A stretch of 64,000 nucleotides of DNA. Source: Galerina marginata (lineage: Eukaryota; Basidiomycota; Agaricomycetes; Agaricales; Galerinaceae). The notes under the pieces are model-generated. The model was not told where the DNA came from and did not search any database. It saw nothing but the letters and a program-made list of their open reading frames with translations. The position numbers and the translations under genes are program-made. The stretch covers positions 124,001 through 188,000 of the forward strand of contig JAECYW010000037.1 in NCBI GenBank assembly GCA_023014335.1, given 5' to 3'. Positions within the stretch are counted from its first letter, which is position 1. The number at the start of each line of letters is the position of its first letter. Below, piece by piece: positions 44,501-57,206 of the stretch.

Positions 44501-44697
44501 ACGGACTTGAAGATGATTGAAAAAGTCTTCATACGCGACTCGAGCTGTCATGGTTGGCTTTGTCAAGTTCTGCGTAGCCCAGCTGCTTGCGCATCTAGAG
44601 GAGCTATCTACTGGGCTTACAATTGCAAAAGTCGAAATGAGATGTCGATCTTTACTCCCAACCGCAGCACCATGAGGGAATCCGGGTGTTTATAACC
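41567..44697. other. Long stretch without a confident gene
   Basis: Open frames at 42289-42765 (+) and 44032-44241 (+) show no familiar motif. On the minus strand a two-exon model near 43817-43401 (MVRPRKIYATGIYVSHQPFS, then a GT-AG intron, then VDTLTVAPLLDTSESRTTTV) keeps an open frame but resembles nothing I know. I list the stretch rather than call genes in it. Confidence 0.4.
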
Positions 44698-45193
44698 GAG
44701 TGGCAAGTACACGATGTATACATACAAAGGTACGCACGGAGGTCAAGGCTAAAATGAGGGATGATAACGGTTTCTATTCTCAGCCACGAGGGAAACTGGG
44801 TGTTGGCAGAGCCACCAAGTGGCAAGTACACGAGGTACTCGACGCGCGTACAAAGGTACGTACGGAGGTAAAGGCTAAAATGAAAATGAAAAAGGACAAT
44901 GACGCGTCTCTATTCTCAGCCGCAGGACCACGACGAGGGGAATTGGGTGTTTACAACTTGCAGAGCCACCAAGTGGCAAGTACACGAGGTCAGCACGAGG
45001 TACTCGACGCACGTACAAAGGTACGTACGGAGATCTGGGTGTTTACAGGCTTGCAGAGTGTCACCGAGTGGCAAGTCCACGAGGTACGTGTACAAAAGTA
45101 CATACAGAGGTCAAGGCTAAATGAGACTTGCAGAATCATCGAGAGGCAAGTACACGAGGTACGTACAAAGGTACGTACGGAGGTAAAGGCTAC
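44698..45193. repeat. Five imperfect tandem repeats rich in GTAC palindromes
   Basis: Each unit starts near gtggcaagtacacgaggta, continues with a tacaaaggtacgtacgga block and aggtaaaggctaaaatga, and some carry an added tattctcagcc block. Unit lengths vary from about 55 to 155 bp. The array lies in DNA with no recognised gene and could have grown by slippage or unequal exchange. Confidence 0.75.
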
Positions 45194-45471
45194 AAGCCAA
45201 TTTATTTTTCACTTGACTTCGGCAGATGTTTAGTTGCCTTTCTTTTGTGGTACGAAATCCTAATATCTTCCGCGTTATTATCGGCGTAAGACATAACCTC
45301 CTCCAGAAAGCTGAGTTCTTTGCAATTGCGGATTTTCATGTCTTTGTTTCGATACTAAGAAAGCTCTTCATAGGTCTTTTTGAGTCTTACCTCCAGGATT
45401 GCGTACATATATAAGTAAAAGGCAACTGTTAGAACACCCCATCCGATTTGCTCCATCACCTTCGCCAGGAC

Positions 45472-46397
45472 ATGAAAGATAGCTCCCCTCGAACTCGCAG
45501 GGTCGTTTCTCCGCATCCTGTCACAAGAAAGCCCAAGAATGGACAATCCAGTCTCGCGACATCAACATTTTGTTCAACTTCGGTATCCCTTTCCTCACCG
45601 GGCGCCTCAACTTCGGCCGCAAGTCGCCAATTGCAAAAATTTCCTTCCATTTCCTCCATTCACTCCAATGACTCAGACTATCTCCCGACCATTTCCGAAT
45701 TCTTGGAGGATGTTATGGCCAGAACCCCTGTGAGTAATATTCAAGTATTCATCCAGTCAACCCTATTCACCCATTAAACTCCAGAAGAAAAAGACGGAAT
45801 TACAGGAACTCAAGGACTTGATTCAAGAGGTATGTAATTTAAATTACTTTGTTACCTAAGGTCTAATGTACTTTCGTGACTTCCCTATGCCCAGCTTATT
45901 CATGTCTTTCAAACGGATGGTGCTTGTAGTATTTGCTTCCGGTTGATGGTCTTTCCGTTTAGGTCAGTGTTTTGAGGTTACTCGAATACCATTTTGCAAC
46001 TTATTGATAATGCATCAGTTTCCCGTGCGGACATTCCTTCTGTGGCCACTGCATTCGCAAGGGATTTGAAATCCAGCTAAGGCAGCGCCTGCATCAGCTT
46101 TCCCGGAAAGGAGGCCTCCCTAATTTACCTCTTCCTGCAACGAGGTCTCAGTTGCGTAGGCTTACTGCGCGTATCAAGGCCGTTGGACAGGACCCAGCGC
46201 ATTGTTTTGTGTACTCGTGCCCAACTTGCCGAGCCGAAGTCAAGGACGCTCGCCCAAATTATCAGTTTGCTTCTTTGTTCTCCAGGGTGCGGGCCATAAT
46301 GCTGAAAGATATTCCCGAATCAGAAGTAGCTTTAGAAGGGGAGAACGAAACAGACTTCTTGCTTGGGCTGTTTCTTCCCTCGTCTATGCATAATTGA
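45472..46397 (+). CDS. RING-finger protein (putative E3 ubiquitin ligase)
   Basis: Four exons (45472-45729, 45785-45829, 45895-45962, 46019-46397) join in frame to 249 residues. The N-terminus is basic and Ser-rich (MKDSSPRTRRVVSPHPVTRK). A short acidic helix (KKKTELQELKDLIQE) leads to a C3HC4-type RING: CSICFRLMVF, FPCGHSFCGHCIRKGF, then an insert of about 45 residues before YSCPTCRAEVKDA. The eight metal ligands are present; the long spacer before the last Cys pair is unusual but is seen in fungal RING proteins. A C-terminal tail ends LLGLFLPSSMHN. Upstream exons are possible because the frame stays open to a TTG at 45448. RING domains recruit ubiquitin-conjugating enzymes; the substrate is unknown. 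Confidence 0.75.
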
Positions 46398-47250
46398 TAC
46401 AGACAAAGAGAGTTCCTTCATTCCAGATTCCTCTATCCTATAGTGTATGAATATATTGTATACAACCATTATTTCCAACTCAATCTGATACCGACTTTGC
46501 CAACACCCCATCTGGTCCAAGATATATCTTTCTGAATGAGGCGCAAGAACAGAATGGACAAGGCTTTTTTTTGGCCGATTTCTCAACTGGTAACCTATGA
46601 TCACGTTCGCCTATGACGAGACGCAAGGCTCGGTGGGAAGTACGAACACACTATAATCATCCCTTGAATGAGATCTGAGGGAGAAGATCCTATAGCTACT
46701 TGTTTCACGGTGTACTGCACTGCTGTTGAATCATTTTGGTTGCATACGTGCGACGCTTTCCGCGAATCACTACAGTAAATATAGACCCAGGAGCAATCAA
46801 CCCACTGGAAGACCGCCGTGGCTAATCGACAGAAGCACTGACTACTGGCGTGCTTGACGTTCCTTGATCGGTCCGTAGTATATCTTGCCGGGGAGCATAC
46901 GAAGAAACCGTGAGTACCAGGTCAAATCAATTGAGAAGAAAGAAAAATTACCTGATCGCCGACAAGGATATTAGTTAGTCACAATAAAGAGAATCGAGAC
47001 GACGAATGCACCTTGGCTTCTAAGATTGATAAAAGTTTGGGCCCTCCCAACTAGCACTATATTCGAACTATAATAAAAAACGAGCGTCTACAACCAACAC
47101 CGACAGAGAGACCAAAAACACGCAAGGCAAGTAACGCAATCAACCTAACAAAATCACCCTTGGCAGTGGCGAAATCGATACCCTTCCCAGACTCGATAAT
47201 CCGCCACCAATATTAATTCTTCACATGTCAATGCAGCTTCGGATAGATCT
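46398..47250. other. Spacer without recognisable genes
   Basis: Only short scattered frames; nothing with conserved motifs or a consistent exon chain. Confidence 0.5.
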
Positions 47251-47259
47251 CCTACAAAA

Positions 47260-48640
47260 TCCGATCAGAACGTCAATCCGCCCCAGAACGAAGCAAAACT
47301 CACAAAGCCGGTTGTAGGGTCATGCACAGCCGCCTCGCTTGCGGGATCCCGCTCCACTGCGCCTGCAGCATCGAGGCGGAGGATGTGGTTTTGGCGAGCT
47401 CGGCTTCGAGGTAGGATTTGTATGCGACGCGGACGGTTGGGGTTTATTGGTGCATGAGGACTTCTTCTTGCTGTGCGGGCGTGTCCTTTAGTGGGCAAAT
47501 GGGCAACGGGAAGGACGAGACATACGATGACTGAGGCAAATATTTCTTGGCTGCGATTCATTCGTACATTAGCATGCAGTTCATTGTGCTTCGTTAAAGC
47601 AGAACATCATAACCAGCAGGCCGAAGTAGGAGCTTTCCACCTAAAACAACGAACAATATTAGTCATATTCATTTATATAGAATAACAGAGAAAAGCGGGG
47701 GAAACGGAAACACGCCATCGCCTGTAGACAAAAAATCCACGATAACATCCTTCCTGATCCTGACACCTAAACGCAATATCCATCGCTTTGACAGCGTTTA
47801 CAATTCAAAAGGTTTATGAGACGAGAATGTAAGAAAGCCGACCTTCCGGATGAATCCCGTTAACATGTAGAACCAGCATGTTGATCATTTTCCCAATCTC
47901 CGAGCAGTATGGAGAGGACCTGGAGGCAGGAGTGGTATGTCCGATACTGCAAGACAAAGGTAGTAAGTCGGCAGGTTTGCTAATGCCTCAATCTTCGGAG
48001 AACCCATTCCTTGTTACTGTGAAATTAATGAGCTTGAAGCACCAAAAATATGGCGGCAGAGATGACTTACTCAGCGACCAAATGAACACTTCCGCCACTC
48101 GTAAAATGGGGAAGATTTTACCCCAATTAATTAGCCCCTGTCCTGGACTTCAATAATGATATCAATAAAAACAAAGCCGACTTACTTAGCCGGAACTTCG
48201 AACTTCTCCATAACTACTCCCTGGCCCGTAAAGCTCGAATCACCATGTAGCTGCACGCACAGCACGCTGTCGCTGGCCTTGCAGCCCGCGAGGGACGACG
48301 TCTTTAGCAGCGCGAACTGCTTTGTGCGCGTTTTGCCGAGGGCTACTGGGACAACGGCCTCTGAAGAAAAATTTAGGCGGTAAGTGAGATCGAAGAGATG
48401 AAGGATTAAAGATGGAAGGGCTAACCGAGGTGATAAGGGTTAGGAAAGAGAGAAACTTTCAGTGGTTGCGGAGCGCCAGGTATATTGCGGAGAAGCGACC
48501 ACAAGGCCCGCTCGTCGTCAGTGTCACTATTGACCTTTTTACAGGATCAAGCAAATCTAAATGGTTGAGCATGTCGCCCTCCGCGCCGAGCTCCGCAGGA
48601 ATCTCGTATCCGTCGTTCCATCTTGTGTAACATGGTGACA
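47260..48640 (-). pseudogene. Relic of 2-oxoglutarate dehydrogenase E1 gene
   Basis: Reading the minus strand from right to left, pieces appear in the order expected for the E1 component of the mitochondrial 2-oxoglutarate dehydrogenase complex. They are RWNDGYEIPAELGAEGDM (near 48600), EAVVPVALGKTRTKQFALLK and VLCVQLHGDSSFTGQGVVME (48370-48200; the GDxxFxGQG thiamine-diphosphate-binding motif), GGSVHLVAE (near 48070), INMLVLHVNGIHPE (near 47870), AMDIAFRCQDQEGCYRGFF (near 47770) and YKSYLEAELAKTTSSASMLQ (near 47410). Between them frames break, and many conserved residues are changed or missing (for example VNNQ after GGSVHL). The catalytic protein cannot be made from this locus. A functional copy must lie elsewhere, so this is a captured or decayed fragment. 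Confidence 0.6.
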
Positions 48641-48659
48641 GGAAGGTATTGGAGGATGT

Positions 48660-49516
48660 CGGTGACGACGCTGAGGCAGCCTCTATGGAGCATGTGTGGA
48701 AAATAATTAGATGTGTTGGACGGCAGCTGGATAGATTAGGGAGTTGAGTCGTGGGTATTGGATATATGGATAATGTAATGCTTACTTTGAGAGGCGGCTA
48801 AAGTATAGAGATTTAAGCGGGAGGCATCAACTCGCCGCCTTCCAACCCATACTGAACACCGTGAAGTGAAAGTCGATAAGCTTGTCAGGTGCATGCGGCT
48901 AATGTTGACCTACGTTAAGCTGCAAAAAGTTGTGGCCCTGGAATACCTAACTTCGTGCAAGGAGCTCGTGACGCGTGTTCTTCGCCTCGTAGATCTGAAA
49001 AAGAGGTGTCTTCTGGGAGGGTAGAGACCGAGATTTAAGGAGGTGGGAGAACCACAAGCATCCCGTCTCCGAAGGAGAGTGCATATCCGAACAAAAATGA
49101 GCTTCGAAAAAAGATAAAAGGCGTTTGCACGGTGGCCGTGTTTGCGCATACTTAGTGGTCAACATAGCGCAGGACGGAGCGGGTTTGCAGCCGTGTGGTC
49201 GGGGTTTGCGGAAACCAGACCCGCAGAGGCAAAACACTCGTGATCATGACGCGTGACACGGGTGGGCACTATCCCATTTGATGGTATTTGGTAGTGTTTG
49301 CAAAACCGTTTTCACCTGCCAATCAATGCTCGATGTCTGCTTAGGTTCAACAGGGTTTTGTGTCGAGACTATGATGTCCGCCTCTTATAACATCTGCATC
49401 TCGATTCTCGACAGCCACCCAAAATTTTTGGAAGCCATTTTATTTTAATTGTGATTTTAAGAAATTTTGGCGACTAAGATAAGGGAGATTCCAATACATC
49501 ACGAGGTTATGATTCT
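48660..49516. other. Spacer without recognisable genes
   Basis: Short frames only. I see no supported exon chain, repeat or RNA gene. Confidence 0.45.
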
Positions 49517-50489
49517 TCAAGCGCTTGAGTCCATCCCACCTATGCCCAGTGCACGCGACGTCCTTGTTCTGGTGCGACGTTCACCTTTCGGCAATATGTT
49601 TCTCATCGTGAGATCTGGATTCGTGCCTTTGGGCGGCTTCGAATTCTGACTGACTGTTTCTGTTGTCCGCTCAGACGATGGTAACGCCCTCTGTGGAGGA
49701 AGAGCAGTTACAGGTTCCGAATCAGTAATGGGTTCCATCATGCCCAGAGGTGTATCCGAAGTGGTGGTGGAATCAGGGATGGAGGAAGGCCTAGACTCGA
49801 TGTCATTTGACTGGGATACCATTGCAATTGAACACGATTGATTAGATATGCTGGGTATACCAGCCGGTGCTTGTGCTTGCTGAATGGATTGATCTACCGA
49901 TGAACATGCAGGTTGGGCAATCGTCGCCGTCGGCAATTTGATTTGTGGGGGGAAGGTTGTCAAATTAGGCTGTGTTGTTTGATGCGAGAGTGTAGTTTGA
50001 TTGCAAGTAGGTCCTGTGGCGTAGTGTCCGGTGAAATGGATACAGCTGGTCACGTTCATCGTCAGCAATAGAAAGAGAACATTGCAAAACCCAGGACAAA
50101 GACGAACTTCTTTCCGACGACTTCGATCTCATATTCTGAACCGGCCGGGAGTGTTATACAGAGCTGTGAATGATTGGCCTAGGTTGGATTCAAGTTCAGA
50201 TGATAAGTCATAGTGTGTGTGAGGAAAGCGACTTACTTTTCCGTCCGTCAGACAACAAAGCGTTGCAGTCGACTGCTCGCCATCGCGAGCCTGGTAGTGG
50301 ATGAGAACCCACGATTCTCCTCCTGATTCTCGGACAAGTCGATCAAGCGAAACACTGGTGATGGTCAATGGTGATTTCGGAATGAATTTGGTGGTTCTGC
50401 CGCTCTCGAGAATTAGAGACCTAAAGGTTTTGGAATAAGAAATCGAAAAGCAGTGATTACCAAAAGGATGCCCACCAAATTCCCGACAT
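49517..50489 (-). CDS. Nucleoplasmin-like-domain (FKBP39 N-terminal type) protein
   Basis: Exons 50489-50461, 50420-50237 and 50178-about 50091 join in frame, followed by a last exon to 49517; the third splice is not certain. The first 110 residues form a nucleoplasmin-like fold: MSGIWWASFWSLILESGRTT, KSPLTITSVSLDRLVRESGG, then CCLTDGK, LCITLPAGSEYEIEVVGKK and IHFTGHYA. This matches the N-terminal domain of fungal nuclear FKBP prolyl isomerases. The remaining about 170 residues are Ser/Thr/Pro/Gln-rich and disordered, end in a basic patch (GERRTRTRTSRALG), and lack an FKBP catalytic domain. Short proteins of this kind, with the domain alone, are frequent in Agaricomycetes; a chromatin or histone-binding role is possible but not shown. 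Confidence 0.6.
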
Positions 50490-51479
50490 GACGAAAGGTG
50501 TAAGTCTGGAGACAAGAGGGAACCTACGAATGCCGCCGTGCTTTTTATCTAGGCATTCATACCCTTGGACCAGCCCTCGTGACGTAGAACGAACAAAGGG
50601 GGACCCGAGCGAGCGACCAAGGACGAGACAATCAGCAGAGGGAATCAGCCGCAAATGGACTTACTCGTCTAGCTGCTACATACGCTAGCTCAACAACACG
50701 GCCTGTGCGTCTCAGGTTCTTCGCACCCGATAAGCTGAAGACTACCACGCCTAGTGGTTCATGGTCAAAATAGTTCATTAAAGACGTTTATCTGATGATG
50801 AGTAAGGTTCAAATTGGTGACATCCCGACGCGGAAGAGACGGGAAGACAAACACGGAACAATACGAGGTCAATGGTCCAACTCGAAGCTTGGTCCATGCT
50901 TTCCTCCGTTTTTGTTATCTTTTCTCCACTTCCAGTTTCATTTAGGCTTGCTGCCGTTACAGAGGAATAACTAGTTATCTGGCCTACAACGCGTCTGTGT
51001 GAAGTTGGTGTGAAGACCTCGCCGCTGTTCCAAGATTTATTTTTTCTGTTTTTCTTCATTTCTCCAATCTTTGATAATTGGTTTAGCATGGTACATGTCG
51101 CAACCCGCACAGCAGACTTTTCGTTTGGCTCGACGTCTTCAAATGTCCTTGGCCATCTCGACTTCAAGCTTCAAGTTCCATCTACCCGGTCTTCGTAGAA
51201 CGGTTCATTCTATTCTATATATTTGGCCAATTGAGGTACTTTTGTGTCGTCATGTACCTGTCGCAACCCGCACGGCAGACTTTCGTTTGTCTCGACCTTA
51301 TGGTTTCCGTATTCAGCAGCTGATTTGCAACTTCGGTTCGTCTCCAGGACCCTCCCGATTCTCTTTATCGACTGTCTCTCCCTTCACCCATTGTGGCTCG
51401 TTGACCGTTTCCTCCCATATATAAGCCCATCTCCATCTCCCAACATAGCCTGACACGGCTCTCTTCCTTGCCATCCTTC
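50490..51479. other. Spacer with a short direct repeat and a TATA-like site
   Basis: An imperfect direct repeat (tcgcaacccgcac-gcagact plus a tcgac-containing tail) lies near 51096 and 51259. A TATA-like catatataagc at about 51416 stands some 60 nt before the start of the next gene model. Confidence 0.4.
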
Positions 51480-52084
51480 ATGGTATGTCATTGGCCACTC
51501 TACAATGATGAATATCCCTTACCTTCTCGATTGTAGGCTGGAACCGAAGAAACATCTCAATGGAATGGCTTTCACGTTAAGTCTCTTCATTGCTGTGTGT
51601 TTGCCATTTATTCACGTACTAGACAGACAAGCCCCTCCCTAGGTTGGCAGGTTTCTTCAATCAGCGTTCGTTCTGGTTTCCTTGTCTGTCACCTCCCCCT
51701 CTTACACCACTTGGCGATTAGATTGGCTCTACTGCAGAACGAAAAGAGGAAACCGAAGGTCTTTGGAGCGGGTTTTCTGATAAGGTACAATCCCTACTTC
51801 ACTCGTGCTTTCTTTTATTAATGTTCGTAGGATGAGAACATGGACTGGCAGCCCTCTTTTTCACGATTTCCAGCGACGTCAGCTGGGTTCCTGGATTCTT
51901 CTGGAATGGTATGATTTTTCGTCAACGTACTGCTTTCTCTACTGAATTTGAGTTTTTAACGATCCAGATACCAAACGCACCCCGCTTTTCTCAGGTCTGT
52001 CGCCGTTTATCCAGGTCATTGGCTGACCCCCACATCTCTGTACCAGTCAACGATTGGTATAAATCAGGCGAACGAAAATACTGA
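51480..52084 (+). CDS. Small unrecognised protein, 103 aa, six exons
   Basis: Exons 51480-51482 (the ATG alone), 51537-51575, 51623-51650, 51738-51784, 51831-51908 and 51968-52084 join with perfect phase across five GT-AG introns to 104 codons. The protein runs MAGTEETSQWNGFHTDKPLP, RLAERKEETEGLWSGFSDKD, ENMDWQPSFSRFPATSAGFL, DSSGMIPNAPRFSQVCRRLS and ends NDWYKSGERKY. It has no signal peptide, membrane segment or known motif; it is polar with scattered Trp. Five in-phase joins in 600 bp are unlikely by chance, which is the main support. A TATA-like site lies upstream. The gene ends 180 bp before copy 2 of the large unit. Confidence 0.5.
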
Positions 52085-53022
52085 TTGGCTCGGTTTTACG
52101 GCAGAAGACGTCGAAGTCAAGTGTCATCTTTCAAGGCGTTTTTCAATTTCCTGGTATGCTTACGATCCAACAGTCAGGAGCCAGTACCACTTGGCAGAAT
52201 GCAGAACCAGTTCCAGTCAGTCCTATATCTGTATTTGATATGTTCGAGAGCTAGGCAGATACTACATCAGCAAACCATGGGTGAGCTCTACAGCTTCTGG
52301 TAGAACTACATAGCCCCACAGCCTCAGAGCGAGGGGTACTGACTTTACAGCTCCACGCCCCTCCCACATGGAGCTACATAACAACAGGTGACAGCTATGT
52401 CGGGCTACGGAGAGCTGGGGGCAGCACATCTGAATTACGTCATGCTATCGTGAGCTACTGAAGACTCTGTAGAGTGCCCAAAGTAGTCTATAGCTTAATG
52501 CCTGAGCGCTGTAGCACTGAATAGATTCCAGTGCGTTCTTCAGAGTACTGCCTATATTGCAGTCAGGCTGTTGCAGAAAACATGTCTCCTGTGTAGGACA
52601 GCACAACTAGCTCCTTCATTTATGTAGTTAGCCCCTTTGCCTACACAGTCACTGAAAGCTGGGTCCTCTATATATGCAGTTGCCTCCTAAATATTTACAG
52701 TTGTACACAGTTGGCTTATCCATGTATACAGCTGGCTCCTTCATGTATACAGTCCTCTCAGACCTCCTTAGTTTTATGCCCAGCTTACGGTAGGGTATAA
52801 AGATTTGCACCATTAGTGATCCATTTATGGGCAAATTGCCAACCAGTAATATTATTTATTCAGCATACTAATTAATAAATCCTCGTCCCAGAACAGAAGC
52901 GGCTGTGGGGACTGCCTAATGATTGATATGGGTAACCGCTGACTGCTGTAGGACTGTCTGAGTCATATATACATACCCTGGAAGCCAATAAGAAGAGGCG
53001 GAGGGTGTCGCACAATATTCAA

Positions 53023-55994
53023 TCAAGGTCGATTGTGACCTCATGGTTGATCATGGGCTCTCCAGCAACCTGCAACTGCCTGGTATGTTTAAGCTATTAA
53101 GTACCAAGCAAAGCAAAAGAGCAAAAGGAATAGACGTACATTCCCTCCTGTGCCCATTTTCGTCTGTTGACCAGGAGTTTCTGGGCGTGATATGCGTCAG
53201 CGTTGATGGACTCCATATGTTTGAGCAACGCGTTGACAGTAGATTGATATGCGGAGCCAGTGAATGCGATTTTCCCCGGCTTTCCACAGGAAAAGCCTTT
53301 GTACTCATGGATGCAATTTGTGATCTACATTGAATAATGAGTGTGCAATAGTAAATCGAAATCAACAGAAACTTACGATTGTCATGACAAGGATCATGCA
53401 GAGTTCTGGGACTGCGTCCTTGAAAAGTTCAGGGAAATGAAAAGCCAGACAGTCGTCGCCGGTATAAAAGCATTCTAGACACAAGGCACGAATACAAGGA
53501 TGAGCAAAATTATTGGTTCTTCCCTATAAAAGGCAGATGAGAAAAAGATAGATAGAAATAGGCTGAAAGTGAACGTGCGTTGTCATCTTTTCCTCCTTTT
53601 AGATATAAGGTGTTAGCTAAGAGCGTATGAGCATTGGCAATAATCTCCTTTTCTAACTGTGCTTGGTTATCAGTAGAAGGATCCAGTTCTTTGGAGTAGT
53701 GGCGGGGAACAGCAATGCGGCCAAAACCCTTCAATTTGCCACGGAAAGTACTGCCCTCTTCGAAGACCTACATCTAGTCAGTATGTTATTGTCCAAGAAG
53801 ATTCAAACTTACGACCGTGGCCATATTGTTATTAAAGGCAAAGCCTGTAAAGGATTTATCAGAAATCAAATTAATAGGTTGAAAAAGGATATAAATATAT
53901 ACCCGTTTCAAAGAGTAAACCTTCTTCTTGTCCTGCCGCAATTTGTTCTGTTAGAATCAACTTTGCTATCTGGAAATCTGCCTCCTGCGTCTTGGTGGGA
54001 AAGGTATGCATGACCGCAACGTGCTTTTGATAGCAAATCTTGGACTTAACAAGGACAACTTGCCAGACGGAGCCGTAGAATTTCAGATGCGTTGGGTCTT
54101 TATCTCGGCTGATCCCGTCTTCCATTGACCTTGAGGTTTTTGTCGAGGCTGGTACCTCATCCTGGACTGGATCAATTTCTGGATCATTTACACTTGCTTC
54201 TCAAATATCATTAGCGGCAGGAATAAATTCTAAGGCTTGTCAGAGCAAATACCTCGCATCTGTTCTTGGCGCTGGGAAGCATTAGCTAAGTGCTTTGGTT
54301 TTGGAGGTCTATTAGAGCGATTCTTCTTATGGTGGGCCTGCAGGACGTCCTGATCCAAAGACTGAGGGGATTCATAAGGACCTTCATCTACCTAAACAAT
54401 TCTATTAGCCAGCAAAATCAAAAGCAGAGAGCGTAAACTGTTCACAGGTATATGTTCCTCAGGAGCATCAGGAGCGTCAGGAGCATCATCAATATCAGGC
54501 TGTTCGTCATTACCCCAATGGTTTGGATTATTGTTGTTATGTTCATGTTCATAAGGACTTAATGGCCGGGGAGCATGAGGGGCATGGGGGGCATGGAGCG
54601 CGAGTTCTGCCTGACGCTCATCTTCTGAGGGGGATTGTTCATCAATCTCCAGATCTAGTATTCATGTGAGATTAATTATTTTTATTTGAGAGAAAAGATA
54701 GATTAAGACGCTTACCATTATTATTACCATAGAATTGTTCCTGGTGATTGATCTCAGGTCCATCCATATCAATATCCATAGAGCGCGATTTGTGACCATG
54801 GTAATCATCTGGACCGCCTTCTGGAAAATATTCTGCGTAAGCTTGGTGGTTAAGTGGGTGGGTTTGAGCAACATATTTACCACTCTCTCTGCGTTCATCA
54901 CCTTCACCACCTTCACTGCTCTCCTCATCACTGGACTTCTCACCTTCAGGCTCACCACTGCCATAACCATTCTCGTCATCGTCATCGTTCTCTTCCTCAT
55001 CCTCATCACTCTGAACACCCTTGTCCTTGTCATTCCTATCGTCGACTTCCATGTCCTGTTGAATATCTTTGCCTGCCTTTGAGTAGGTATGAGGATTGCG
55101 ATTTGACTGCAATGACTGCAACAAGGGTATTCTGTATTGTTATTAGAAACCCAGACACATTAGAAAAAGACGTGAAGAGACCTGATGTTGGGAACTCGGG
55201 CTTGGGATGGGTGTTCTGCTGGGGTCCTTTGTTATTATCAGCATTGGAGAAGCGGTAAGTTTTAAAAGAAAGCAAAGTACATTACGTGCTGGGAAGGCAC
55301 TTCAGGTTCTAGAACTGAATTAATCTGCGGTTGAATTGTCTGTCGCAAATCATCAGCGATCAATCTGTTGGGAATTTTAACTTTTGGCAACGGTGCACTG
55401 GGTTTTAAAGGAGGGTCTATTTTTTGGCAGTCAGGCGTATCAATTTGTCCCTAGAAGCATTGTAATATATCATCAAAAAAAATCAAAGAAAAAGATAGAA
55501 AAACTTACCGGTTTGCGACGCTTAGCTGGTTCACGAGGCGCCAATGGATTTTCTTCCATATTGGTTGGGGCATTGTCAAGGTCATCTCGGGGATGCTTCT
55601 TAGCATTTAGTTTCTGTTGTGATTTTTCCAGGCCAGCGCCCACAACATTTGCGGCAAGGGTGAGTTGGTGAAGGGCACCACCCTGGCCAGCGCTTGAACG
55701 AACAGGACGCGTTCTGCCTAGATAAGAAAATGTATATAAATGATATAAAGGACAATAATAATGTAAAGCAGCACACCTTCAGCTGGAGCGGTGGGGATAG
55801 TGCCGCTGGAGTTGGCTGGAAAAACAGAATTAATTGAATTCAAACAAAAACGTGAACCACTTGCCAATATTGGACGGTACTTTTGATTTACTAGTCTTGT
55901 TTTTGTTGTTTCCGCTGGCTTTTGACTTGAGCGAAGGCGTTCCTTGGCCAGCTTCACCTGGATTTCCCTTCTTCTTGTTGCCGTTGTTAGTCAT
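53023..55994 (-). CDS. DUF6532-like protein, copy 2
   Basis: Counterpart of the gene at 5932-8903, with no difference found by eye: the same start MTNNGNKKKGNPG, acidic middle, folded C-terminal half and end TIDLD. Function unknown. Confidence 0.6.
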
Positions 55995-56417
55995 GTCTTG
56001 ACTGTGTGGGATATAGTTTGCTGAAGGAAATAAAAGAGCAAGGAGAGTAGACAAGTTAACAAAAAGGTAAGTCCAGGGGATGTTGAAGTAAAAGTCAACC
56101 AAGTTCCGTCCATTTTGGGAGCAGAAAATTTGAATATGTATGTTTGCCGGAGAGCCGTAAGTCCATTTTGGGTCGGGCCAGCCCCAAAAGCTCGGCCACG
56201 CCAAATAGTCGAATAAAAGCATCATCATGGACAAACATTTGGGAGGTAATGCACAGAGGTGAGACGTCTACTGAAATTACAGTTACAAGAGAATAGAAAA
56301 ATCACCTAGGCCATAAGGCAGAGAAGTAAAAAGAGAAGTAAAAATAAACGTAAAAGCTGGTGCTACATGAGAGCACAGAAACTGCCTGGTAGCGCCGATG
56401 ATAGGAGATGAATGCTG

Positions 56418-57071
56418 CTAGTCCAAAGTAATTGTGATTTTTTCTCCCTGGGGGAGAGTGATTATACGATGCGCTACGTTTCTGTTAGTTTCCGAGTCAA
56501 CTTCCAGCAAGAGCTTCAAAATACATACCCCCAATAACCTGCACAAAGAAATTGTCTTTCTTGTCCACAATCCTTGACGATGGTAGAATGAATCCACTTT
56601 GTTTAATTCCATGGCAAACAACGCCAAAGTTGAGTTCTGCTCGCAAGATGTCTTCATTTGCTCGATCAATCTTCAAACTGAGCCGTCGAAGCTTGACCAG
56701 CAGGTTCGCAAGTTTGTCCTGACAAACCGTTTCTTGTTCTGCAGCTTCCTGTAATAAGGCGCTGGCCTCCTCAGCTGAGTCCACCCGGGTTGTGTAGCGC
56801 TAGGTCAACAAAGTCAGCAAATAGCATTTCCCACTGTTTTGAAGACCAACGGGAGGCATCGGACCCAGAAGGGAAACAGTAGAGCCTGTTGAAGGGTATG
56901 GTGGCATAACTGATAATACTGCACAAACTCAGAAGACAAAGGAGACCAGTAGGGGGCTTGGCTCACCACAAAAGATGGTACAAGTAACAAAGGGCAGCGT
57001 CCAGGAAGAAGTTAACTCGTTTGTTTTGCGTTTGTTGATCACAATCACAATATTAACATCTGGGAGTCACA
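56418..57071 (-). CDS. Small unrecognised multi-exon gene, copy 2
   Basis: Counterpart of 9327-9980 with identical exon-like blocks; the exon structure is equally unresolved. One single-base difference (56397 against 9306) lies just beyond its stop codon. Confidence 0.35.
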
Positions 57072-57206
57072 TGATTGGAGAAATCCTATTGATTCTACCA
57101 GCTCCTAAATCCATGTCTAAAACAATGAATTATTCCTGTATATATTATAGCGATAAAACGGTAGGCAGAATTATTGTAATAAGAGAACTTGAAGAAAATT
57201 ATATTT

